NCBI GenBank assembly: GCA_036346395.1
Contig: CM070602.1
Span: 16,563,098 to 16,627,097, forward strand
Length of the DNA stretch: 64,000 nt
Source: Hsuehochloa calcarea
Taxonomy: Eukaryota; Streptophyta; Magnoliopsida; Poales; Poaceae
Reading direction: 5' to 3'
The position numbers were made by a program, and so were the translations under genes. Position 1 is the first letter of the stretch. Every line of letters begins with the position of its first letter. Positions 37,085-46,771 of the stretch are shown in pieces. The notes under the pieces are model-generated. The model ran no database searches and was not told where the DNA came from. It saw only the letters and a list, made by a program, of their open reading frames with translations.

Positions 37085-38999
37085 GTAACACCGACTATAA
37101 GGAAGTCAAGATGTCACCTACAATCACTACTCTTTAGAATAATAACATCAAACGCATGACAAGGTGAAGGAGTTAATAAGGATATCTGAAACAAGGATTC
37201 ATCATCAAGTTTAATCAACGGAATGGAAATAAACAATTCGGAGGATACGGTAGTTATGACCAAAATGGCTTATTACAATTCAACACAAGACATAAATAAC
37301 GACAATAAAAGTTCTCAAAATATTTGGATTATGGTAGTGAGTGCATCGTGTTGAACTACCCTCCACGAGATCATTCTTCATTGTCATTTACCTAAATAAA
37401 ACAACAAAGCAAGAATGAGCCAAAGACTCAGCAAGTACTTGTATGTAACAATCAAACATACCATGAATAATTTATCACAATCATAACTTGAACATTGATT
37501 GGAAACAACTTTATGAATGGATGAAGTGAAATGATGCATTGAAGGAATTGGACATATCGCAACATATCTGCAGTATAGCGAGTGAAACACCGTCGGTGTT
37601 CACTTAAAGTAACCGTATGAAGAACGTTTCATACGGCCAGTCAATGTGGCCCACATTGGAATGGTGGACTCACGTACGTGGCCCACATTGGAATGGTGGA
37701 CTCACGTACCCATTCTGGAATTATGGGATTTTCAAGTGCCCATACTTGGAATTGATGGGTCTTACAAAGGTAATTTATGCATGTCATGATGTGATCCCAT
37801 GGCAAGATTGAATAGTACTCATAAATGAAAAGATACACATGGCATTCATCTACAAATACGGACAAATATAATCATTCATTCACACATCACATAATGCATC
37901 AATCATAGTATACAAGTTACTTGCTCGCCACAGGAGCTTGGGAGGTAATCGAGGTACCCTCCACTCACCGCTTCACCGCCTACAATATAAAATGATCGAT
38001 ACGAGGACAACCGAGTACGACAGGCTACACGTGCCCTCCCACAATCTCTAACCAAACCAACCAAACAAAAGGTTCAATTTGATCCTCTACACAAAAGTCC
38101 AGATTACCTAACTTCGGCAGTCGACGAGAAAATTCACCATTAATTGTCTCAGAACTCTAAAAGATACGAAACCAGTGCTCACTGATTCCTAACTGATCAG
38201 GCTACAAAACATTAGTTGACGGAATCCTCGATTCGCCAAACAGAGGGCTAATTATCGTTAAACACAACTCATCTACGTCTCGTCGAATACGATCAAGAAT
38301 AAAGAAAATGGCTTAACGCTTTAGCCATCGATCCAATGAGAATGATCCTTATCAACTTAGAAAGATAAATTCGAGAAATACAATAACTTAGTTGGGTGAA
38401 GGTTCTAATTCGCCCCTAATTTGAACAAAATCGAGGACAAACCATCGACCCAGCTTTTAGGCAGACTGAACAGATCGCAATCAAAATTCATATCTCCCAA
38501 ACTACAGATCGGATTTTCCTGATCTTGGTGCCAAAAGAAAGCTAACGTTCCCAGAAATAAAACTCTAGAAGGGCAAAACCCCAGATTCGCATCTACAGTA
38601 GTCTAAACAATAGATGAAAACGCTAACATTTATCTGCCCAGATTCAGAACAGTGGTAAAGAAAATATCATAACTTTCATTGTACAGATCCAATGGAGATG
38701 ATCTTTATCAGCTTTGAAAGATAATTTAAAGGGATACAATAACTTATTTGGGTGGAGGTTCTGGAAATGCCTCTAACTAAATCAAAACCTAGGATCAAGC
38801 CGACAGATCCTTCTCGTCGACAGACAGAACAGCGTGCAATAAAAAATCATATCTCCTAAACCGTAAGGCGGAATCACATGATCTCGGTGGCTATGGAAAG
38901 CTAAGAACAATACCTACAACTTTCTAAGAGATGGACAGGACAGAAAACGAACGCCTTACCCAAAATCGTACAAGGCGGCGCACAGCAATAAGAAAGGTG
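37085..38999 (-). repeat. right LTR fragment of the second copy
   Basis: It starts at the degraded end GTAACACCGAC after a damaged primer-binding site and stops at CACAGCAATAAGAAAGGTG, which corresponds to about 20475. About 230 outer bases are missing. It shares GTCGGTGTTC, ATCGATACGAGG and CAAAACATTAGTTGACGG with the right LTR of copy one. Confidence 0.92.
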
Positions 39000-39379
39000 T
39001 GAGCGAAGGGATCCCAATGCAGGATTTGTTGAGTTAGGTCTCTTTGTCTGCTTCAATTGCGCTTTACAGGGTCCTTCTGCCGTGTTTGTTGATTCTTTCC
39101 GTGAATTAGACCCCCGTGAAATGAATCTATTACGTTCTTGATCATCAATCCTCAACAACAATAGGATCAAGTATCATCCTGCGGTTTAACTTCACGTACA
39201 ATTGACAATTGCTCAAGACGTCCAATTATCATAATTCGATTGGAATAGGTCCTCAATAGCATAGGAGTGTGCAAAGTTTCGTGGCTTTGAGTTGAGAATC
39301 AAAAGTTAGACCTAATTGCCATCCGTGAGCGATTCTGTGACTCGGTTGTGTGCCTCCCGACGCCCACACCACGTGGCCA
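39000..39379. other. unrelated filler between the LTR break and the duplicated flank
   Basis: About 380 bases with no match elsewhere in the window, located where the first copy has the rest of its LTR and array C. A minus-strand open frame of 89 codons runs through it from LTR sequence, and I do not recognise it. It may be organellar or single-copy nuclear DNA. Confidence 0.4.
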
Positions 39380-40200
39380 TCTTGGAAGGTGGATCCGCTG
39401 CCGCACGCGCGGTCACCCGACGCGTCACGTCCTCGAGGTCGGCACCGCGAGCTTGTGTTGCTATAACATTCCTAAGTTTTGTTACCAAAATAAAATATAA
39501 AGTTATTATTTTATTGGATTTTCCATAATTTAAAAGTGTTTATTACTTTTCTTGAATTTCCATGGTTTTAAAAATAAAGAAAATTAATTGAGCTTTATGG
39601 GTTTTATGTTTAAAGTTGAATGATAATTTAATTAATTAATGGAATTTTTGTCCAATTTTAAAAGTTCCCTAATTATTTTAACCAAAATAAATTAGTGCAA
39701 AAATTAATTACCAATTATGAGTTGAAATATTTTATTTAAGTCCAAAATAACTGTGGGCGATTTTTTGAATTTTTCCACATTTGTTGGACTTTTTGCTATT
39801 TTCTGAAACCTAAATAAATTATCGAATTATTTTAATCGCTAATTTCTAAAATTGCAACATGGTTGCAATCCTTGGCTAACAACATAAGGCTAAGAATTCC
39901 TTTATAGTGCACTGAGACAAGAATATGATAATTCTCATCTTTCACTCGCACTGAAATTTAACCCTCACATTCTAGGTTCTCCCAAATCAAAGCCAGAGCC
40001 ACCAATCGTGAGTACAAAAATTGATGCTTCGCTCATTCGAGATCGTGCCATTATTACCACGATCATCATTAACTCATGGACGACTCAATCGATGTGAATA
40101 TTCATCTTTACTAAATATCCATCTGCCTGCAATCCATACACAGGGGAGATGACCTCAACATTTAGAAGAAAATGTTGATCTTATAAGTTACTTTACGATT
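39380..40200 (+). repeat. degraded duplicate of array C remnant plus the start of the 3.1-kb LTR
   Basis: 39380-39461 resembles a damaged array-C unit (GACGCGTCACGTCCTCGAGG). From TATAACATTCC at 39462 the sequence follows 20998-21850: the AT-rich U3 is well kept, and later GATCGTGCC-ATTATTACCACG and ACTCATGG are clear. The GC-rich part (compare 21420-21560) is replaced by unrelated AT-richer sequence. So the duplication extends past the retrotransposon into its original right flank. Confidence 0.8.
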
Positions 40201-40299
40201 GCTTTATTTCAAACCTCATTCCATTGAAATCAACACGTTGATCATCCTAAGAAGTATTTGCTTTGGTAGTCGGATCCTCTAAAGGTTTTCGATGACTCT

Positions 40300-41466
40300 T
40301 GTAATCTTCTTCGGATTTTCATTTGCTTGTTTATCGCTATTCATGAAGAGGAGCTTGAAAGTATTCTCAAACGAGTTAGCTCTTCTAGCTAAGAAATTCA
40401 CACGGCCTACAATAATATGAGAAACAAAAAGAGAGGTGGTCCGGTAACATGCTATGAATGTGGTGAGCTCAATCATATCCAGCAAATTGCCCCAATTTGA
40501 AAGGTAAGAGCAATCATAAGGAAGGAAAGCCAGCTTGGAAGAAGCCTCCTTTCAACAAATCAAGGTATGAGGCAAATAAGCTTGTGAAGGCTGCTCACCG
40601 GGTCCTTGCCGCTTTTGAGGATCAATCCTTGAGCGATGTGGATACCGGGAGTGAGGAGGACAAGGAGGAGGAGATCCATCAAGGTAAAAAGAAAGGGAAG
40701 GCCAAAGACTTCACTGGCATGTGCTTCATGGCTGACACGGACGACATTGATGATAATGAGGTATCTTTTACTTATGATGAGCTTTCTGCTAAATATGATT
40801 CTATAGTTGAGCAATTGCTTAGTCAAGATGAAGCGCTTGAATTTGTTATGACAAAAAATAAGAAATTAGAGTCAAAGATTAGCAAACGAAAGTAGAGCTT
40901 AAACTGCTAAGACTCTTGAACTCGATGAATGTTTATCTTGTCATGTTATGCATTCTGAAATTACCAAGTTACAATCTGCTCATAATATTTGTGTACAACA
41001 ACTTGAGAATGCTAAATCTGAACTAAATGAAATTAAAAGTGCTCCTTGTGAAAAATGTTTAGAATCTAGTAAATTGATTGCTTTTGATGTATTTGATTCT
41101 AGCCCTTGCACTTCATGCTTAGAAAAAGAACGTGAAATCAAAGATATCTTAGAAGCTGCTAGAGTCAAATATGCTAAGCTTAAGGACAATATTGAAAATA
41201 CTACTTGTGCTTCATGTTCCACTCTTAAGCTTGAAATTGCTTTGTATAAGGAAAAATCTATGGATAAAACTTGTGATGCTTGTGTTAACTTAAGAAAAGA
41301 AAATGCTTACCTTCATGATACATTAGAGAAATTTTCTAAAGGTAAGAAACAATTAAACATGATTCTTGACAAATCTAAAACTCCTTATAAGAAGCAAGGT
41401 TTAGGATTCAATTCTTTTCAAGACAATTCAAACCCAAAAGTCATTCAAGTCTTGGAAAAGGTTTAA
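40300..41466 (+). pseudogene. Sirevirus-like Ty1/copia gag, C-terminal part, broken
   Basis: The reading begins with the gag region just before the zinc knuckle. The knuckle CYECGELNHIQQIA (about 40448-40489) lacks its last Cys. A charged stretch follows (GKSNHKEGKPAWKKPPF, then ANKLVKAAHRVLAAFEDQS), then an acidic part and MCFMADTDDIDDNEVSFTYD (to 40895). A stop and frameshift at about 40893 separate it from a long helical part (40948-41466) that is rich in Lys and Glu and has repeated CxxC pairs (CEKC, CTSC, CASC, CDAC). Such a coiled-coil extension with CxxC pairs is typical of the gag of grass Sireviruses. The N-terminal gag and the 5' LTR are missing. The many frameshifts may be partly sequencing errors. 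Confidence 0.75.
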
Positions 41467-42307
41467 TTGAATTCAAAACTCAACTGCAAAAACATCTTTT
41501 AAATCTGCGGCTTTGCCCAACCTTGTATTAATTCAAATGGTGCCTCTTCTAGTGGTACCAAGTACCATTGCACTTATTGCAAAAAGGTGGACATTTGATT
41601 GAATCTCATTGGCGTAGGTTGAAAAATGATAGGAAAAATTTTGATAGAATTTCATTCATGCAACCTAGAGCTTCTATGAGACATGGTAACACTGAAAAGA
41701 ATAAACCTGGATTAGGATTTTTATCTCATGCAAATCATTATGTTTCTAGACATCCTAATTCTAATGTGATCGGATGGCGGTCGACATGGTGAGTCACCGG
41801 TCGACCGGTTTAGTCACCGGTCGACGCGACCTAAGCAGTCGACCAGCCCATGGACAGTCTAAGTCTCATGTTAAGTTAAACATTGCTCGTAATCGAATGT
41901 TAAATGAAATCAAGGATAGTACTTCTGGTTTGTATACTCCTTGCAGACGTGTGTCTCAGTACTGGATTCCTAAATCTTGTTTATCTAATCCCGATTTGAG
42001 ACACATCGTTCTTTGCTCCTTGATTTTCGAGGATTATCGCGGAAAGGGGAAGAACACGTGGTTCGTTGACTCCGGATGTTCACGCCACATGACCGGAAAC
42101 TCAAAATGGTTCACCTCTTTCACGCGAGCAACAGGTGATGACTTCATCACCTTTGGAGATGATACACAAGGGCGAATTGAAGGAACAGGATCAATTAGGG
42201 TAAACAACAAATTCATTCTAAAGGATGTCGCTCTTGTGGACAAGCTTAGGAGACTTGTAATGTCACTTTTGATGAGACTAGCCACAGAGCTAGATCAATT
42301 ACTCTGA
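41467..42307 (+). pseudogene. gag-protease segment of the same Ty1/copia element
   Basis: From about 41510 to 41770 the sequence has short readable pieces in shifting frames. A block at 41776-41835 carries repeated GGTCGAC motifs, including the 12-bp palindrome CCGGTCGACCGG (41797-41808). The aspartic protease follows in one open frame: TWFVDSGCSRHMTGNSKWF (about 42058-42114, active-site DSG), then FITFGDDTQGRIEGTGSIRV. The frame ends at 42307. After KDVALVD the expected pre-integrase sequence does not follow. Confidence 0.8.
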
Positions 42308-42655
42308 GATGATTTACTGTGTGAGAGAGCATTTTGTGGAGGAAGATGAGGCGAAGCAAATGTCATTCCCTCATCTGCTTCTGCGAGGCGCCCATATTGA
42401 TACAAGAACCGCTACGTCTACTTCACCTTCGATTGAGGCTCTGCTGCATCATCATCATCAGGATCTGCGGAGGTCGAAGAAAGCGACATCTCACCCGGCG
42501 CTCCACTTCGCATTCAGAGCAAGCATCCTCGGAGCGAGATAATAGGTAATCTACATGAGCGAGTCACTCGCTCGGTATAATGATCCAAATCTCTACTCTC
42601 ATTCGGCTTTTGTTGCTTCTTTTGAACCCGCGATATATCACATGCTTTATCGATT
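42308..42655 (+). other. deletion scar between protease and reverse transcriptase
   Basis: Where a Ty1/copia element should have about 1 kb of integrase, only about 350 bases are present. They include a His-rich piece and a fragment near 42555-42640 that could be the linker before reverse transcriptase. The integrase HHCC and DDE core are absent. Confidence 0.6.
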
Positions 42656-42659
42656 CTAG

Positions 42660-44130
42660 TGGGTAAATGCCATGCATGAGGAGTTAGAGAATTTTGAAAG
42701 AAACAAAGTTTGGAACCTAGTAGAACCTCCTAGTGGTCATAATGTTATAGGAACCCGTTGGGTGTTTAAGAATAAACAAGGTGAGGATGGTTACGTGGTT
42801 AGAAATAAGGCGATTGGTAGCTCGGGTTTGACCAAGTTGAGGGTTAGATTTTGATGAGACATTTGCTCCTGTTGCTAGACTAGAAGCCATTCGCATTCGC
42901 TTGCATTTTGCATCAAAAGGTTTTAAATTATATCGGATGGATGTTAAAAGTGCCTTTTAAATGGTTTCATAGATGAGGAAGTGTATGTTAAGCAACCCCT
43001 GGTTTTGAGGATCCTAAATATCCAAATCGTGTTTTCAAGCTATCTAAAGCATTGTATGGTCTTAAACAAGCCCCTAGAGCACGTATGATAGACTTAAGAC
43101 CTTCTTGCTTAAAAATAATTTTGAGATGGGTAAAGTGGATAAAACCCTATTCATTCTTAGGCGTGACAATGACTTCCGCTTGCTCAAATTTATGTGGATG
43201 ATATTATCTTTGGTGGTTCCTCTAATGCTCTTGTTTCACTTTTCGACACTATGTCTAGGAATTTGAGATGAGTATGATGGGAGAGCTTAATTACTTTTGG
43301 GACTTCAAATCAAGCAATGCAAGGAAGGAACTTTCATCCATCGACGAAGTACACTAAAGATCTTCTCAAACGCTTCAACATGGGTGATTTGCAAGCCAAT
43401 TTCCACTCCCATGGCAACTTCAACTGCTTTGGATCCGGATGAGGAAGGAGAAGTCATGGATCAAGCGAGTACCGCAGCATGATCGGCTCCTTCGTATTTG
43501 ATGACCTCGAGCCGGACATTCACTTCACGGTATGCCTTTGTGCAAGATTTCGAGCGTCTCGAGAACTTCCCATCGCCAAGCCGTTAAGCGCATATTCGTA
43601 TTTACACTCTACCCTCTTATATGGCATTTGGTATTCCTGCTCTTCAGCTTTGTCCATTAGAGGTTTTTCAGATTCTGATTTTGCGGTCTGTCGGTTAGAT
43701 AGGAAGAGTACCTCAGGCACCTGTCACTTTCTAGGCACGTCTCTTGTATCTTGGTCTTCTAGAAAGCAGTCTTCTGTTGCACAATCCACTGCTGAGGCGG
43801 AGTATGTTCTCTCGCTAGTTTTCGAGCTTGATTTTGTGGATGACGTCCACTTTGAAAGATTATGGGTTAAACTTTGCTAGTGTTCCTCTTTTCTGTGATA
43901 ACACTTCTGCTATTAATATTGCTAAAAACCCAGTGCAACATTCTAGGACTAAGCACATAGACATTCGCTTTCACTTCCTTAAAGATCATGTTGAAAAAGG
44001 TGATATTGTGATGCACTTTGTAGAGTCCGAAGCTCAATTGGCAGATATTCTTACCAAGCCTTTAGATCAAACCAGATTTTCCTCCTTAAGAAGTGAGTTA
44101 GGGGTAATTTATCCTTATGGGTTGGTTTGA
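42660..44130 (+). pseudogene. Ty1/copia reverse transcriptase and RNase H, frameshifted
   Basis: Readable in shifting frames: NAMHEELENFERNKVWNLVE, then GTRWVFKNKQGEDG (42672-42790); [38 protein letters not shown] (about 43035-43080). Next comes YVDDIIFGG with the catalytic Asp pair kept (about 43193-43220), then KPISTPMATSTALD (about 43399-43440). RNase H gives RKSTSGTCHFLGTSLVSWSS and AQSTAEAEYV (43700-43810), then CDNTSAINIAKNPVQHSRTK (about 43895-43955) and LADILTKPLD, with the stop before 44130. At least six frameshifts or stops separate these blocks. It belongs with the gag and protease to its left. Confidence 0.85.
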
Positions 44131-45940
44131 GGGGGAGTTTGATCTTTTTCTTATCTTTCCTTGTTCTTTTGATCTTCTATTGTTCTTTTTCTGAACTTAG
44201 TGATCTTTTCGAACTTTTTAGATTTTTAGGTTTTTTTAATTGCATCTCATTGTGTCATATTGCATTCATATGAAAAATACAACAAGTGGTATAAAAAAAT
44301 GCATTGTAATATAAGATTTTCTGCTTATCTTTTAAAATTGATGAAGCTTTGCCTATTACCCTTTAGAGCTTTTGTATTTCTATTCTTGCTCAATGTCATG
44401 TCTAGTTCTTTGACTTGCTAGAATTATCATGCTTTTACATGTGTAGCTAAGTCTTTGCTATATGAGCTAGAACCTTTTAAACAACTCAAACTAAGAAATT
44501 GCAATTTGTGGATGTTTTAGCGAGTTGCGTAATTAGTGCTCCTCTTGTGACATTGGCCCTGTCAGAATTGCTTTGTTAAGCTCTTTGATCTAAAATTGAC
44601 CATTACTTGAGCTTTTGTGTTCTTGAGATTCTAAAACGCTCTTGTGAAAAATGAAAATCAAGATTGTCTTATGCTTAAATTGTGCCAAACTATTCTTACG
44701 AGGCGCTTGTCAAATGACATGAACTTGGAGATAGTTTGATGAACGAACGATCTCATGGGGATGCTTGTCGAAATGACATGAACCTCAAGATTTGTCGCCC
44801 GGTAGAAGCTTAGAAAGAGTTTGTGGATGGCTCCTAGTCCAGGATCTTCTTTACTAAGATATACCTTTAATCAACTTTTGGTGAAGCTTAGGATGAGTTT
44901 GTGGATGGCTCCTAGTCAGGATCTTGTCACTAAGTTAGATCATTAGTCAACTTCAATATTCAATGCAAATGAGAAAAATGTTGACAAATGGGCTTTACAA
45001 AATATTGAGCAAAATGATTCAATACGGGACTTGATTGACTCTTCTGTGGTCTTTGTTAGATTTTTGATCTCACTTTGACATTTGACATGGCCAATTTCAC
45101 TTTAGGATCCTGTTGATGAACTTGCTTGAATTTGAAGCGTTGCTTAAATTGATCAAATCTCTTTTACTTTTGAGCCTTTGTGCTTAGCTTTGATATATAT
45201 GTCTTACCATGATCTTGCTAGCTATCGGGCTTGATATCTTTGTTTGTGCATTATTCGAGATACTAGCTTGTTCTTTTGGGTAATCTCCAAAGCTTCTTGT
45301 AATCAAAAATTGAAAAATACAAAAATTGAAGCCACTCCATTGCACTTCATGCATATTCCTCTTTATGCTTCTTTTGTTTACGCTTTTTCTTTATTCTCTA
45401 TTTGTTATTCTGGATGAGAGGAAGGCGTGATTCCTTGATGAATCCATTGTCAAAGGGGAGAAGATGTGTTAAATGAAAAGATATTTCTTTGGGAGAAGAT
45501 GTGTAATATTTCTTTGCTACTCTTATTTGGAGAAGATGTGTTAATGAGAAGATTGGGAGAAGTTTATACAAAGGGAGAAAGAAAATTTGAAATTTGATGA
45601 TCATAGTGAGGGGAGTTCTTGAGTTGCATTCTTATTGTCTTATTGAATATTCGAACTTGAATTGCATTCTTTTATACTCACAATGATCATAGGTCAATTG
45701 AACAATTGTTCTTTCATATGGACCTCATGTGAGAATTTTGACCCTTTTCAAAATCAAAGTTTTTATGCTTTCTTTTGCCTTGTCTCACATGCCTATACTA
45801 TTCGATGCCGGCTTGGTCATGTTCATTGCTTTTTCTTGCTTATGGACCAAGTTGTGCCTTTGTCAACTGCGAGTAAACTCGTTTTCAAACCTCTTACTTA
45901 CATTTTCGGATAATTGCCAATGTGTTCATCAAGGGGAGAT
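44128..45940 (+). other. non-coding 3' region with serial polypurine tracts
   Basis: After the RNase H stop comes GAGGGGGAG (44128-44136), and then 1.3 kb without genes. Within it, two diverged units of about 77 bp around GAGTTTGTGGATGGCTCC lie near 44816 and 44893. Next is a series of purine tracts: AAAGGGGAGAAGATGTG (45452), GGGAGAAGATGTG (45491), GGAGAAGATGTG (45529), TTGGGAGAAG (45553), AAGGGAGAAAG (45570) and GAGGGGAG (45608). The last is AAGGGGAGAT (45931-45940), just before the likely LTR start. Multiple upstream polypurine tracts are a described trait of Sireviruses. Confidence 0.65.
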
Positions 45941-46071
45941 TGTGGATTTCATGGGGATATGCTCCGGATCTTAGGATGATGTGACAATTGGCAATGGCGT
46001 TTACGGTTTGTCGTTTCACGCGTTTTCGACAAAGTTCTGAGCTTCTTGCTCGGGCGGTCCGACCGGCAAGT
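45941..46071 (+). repeat. remnant of the Sirevirus-like 3' LTR
   Basis: Starts TGTGGATTTCATGGGG directly after a polypurine tract, as an LTR should. Only about 130 bases remain before the next element's LTR begins near 46072. No second LTR copy is available to confirm it. Confidence 0.4.
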
Positions 46072-46732
46072 GGTCGAAAATTAATGGTCAGATCCATAGA
46101 CTATGGTGGTCATAATACACTGGTCAAAGCTGTAGACTAGTGTATAATCAGGATATGATAAAATATTGCTTAAATACCATTAATTGGTTTTGAATTAGCA
46201 GTTACCAATGGTTTAATTTGCAGTTACTAGAGAGTAATTGCATCGGCTTAAAAAGATCTGAAGACGTTCAGATCAAAGACTGATCGAAAACGCCTCCATT
46301 TTTCTTCTTCTTTCTCTCCGCTCTCTAGTGCTGAAGTGTTGTGCAGTTCGAACCAGTCCATCACTTCTTCCCAGTGTGCATCGGTAAGGAGGGTGAGCAG
46401 GTATCTCCGAACCTTTGTCGCAGAATTCACCTGCACGGGGCAGCAATAAGGTTTCTGGGCAGCGCATCTGCGCGACCGCTTGCTGTGTTGCATCATCTAT
46501 ATTCTGCACTGCTTCGACCACTGCTTCAAGTCTATGCTGCTTCCTGTTCCTTATCACGTCCGACTGTAAGTTGGTCGTACGACCAGACCATTCTGTTGTA
46601 AATATTTTATTGTGTATATTTAGAAATAAAATGAGTAGCCTATTGTTAGTATATCTTTATACATCACTAGTTTTGTGTGATCTTTGTCTCGTAATAAAAT
46701 TTGGAATTAACTTAATGTCCACATTTCTAACA
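46072..46732 (+). repeat. 5' LTR (truncated) of the second Ty1/copia element
   Basis: Homologous to 56200-56868. The first roughly 230 LTR bases, including the repeat block, are missing. It has a TATA-like CTTAAAAAG (about 46248-46256), a pyrimidine-rich leader and a TA-rich U5. It ends in ATTTCTAACA. The LTR holds GCAATAAGGTTTCTGG (46443-46458), complementary to sequence just outside the LTR. An open frame through it is not a gene. Confidence 0.85.
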
Positions 46733-46771
46733 ATCCAGAAACCTTATTGCAGACATTTTTGTGATTCAACA
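46733..46771 (+). other. primer-binding position without a tRNA-Met match
   Basis: Only 39 bases separate the LTR end from the gag ATG. The usual TGGTATCAGAGC is absent. Instead CCAGAAACCTTATTGC (46735-46750) is the exact reverse complement of LTR bases 46443-46458. This could be self-complementary priming or a structural element, or the true primer site may have been lost. Confidence 0.6.

Larger units (their letters stand above)
31012..38999 (-). mobile_element. second, degraded copy of the coding-poor LTR retrotransposon
   Basis: It is collinear with 12349-20480. It has a left LTR fragment (31012-32690), an interior (32691-37084) and a right LTR missing its outer end (37085-38999). The left LTR carries the variants of the left LTR of the first copy, and the right LTR those of the right LTR, so the whole inserted element was duplicated. 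Many small deletions relative to copy one are seen; at the primer-site/LTR junction (37072-37095) three CTG sites have lost their T. The (TA)n run recurs at 36838-36862. No target duplication flanks it. No coding capacity was found. Confidence 0.92.

Noticed and set aside
31012..38999. A second independent insertion of the coding-poor retrotransposon
   Set aside because: Its LTRs carry left- and right-specific variants of the first copy, and its flank is also duplicated, so it did not arise by a separate insertion.
38901..39170. Minus-strand open frame resembling an organellar protein
   Set aside because: I could not match it to a specific organellar gene, and its C-terminal half is LTR sequence, so the frame is a chance fusion at a break.
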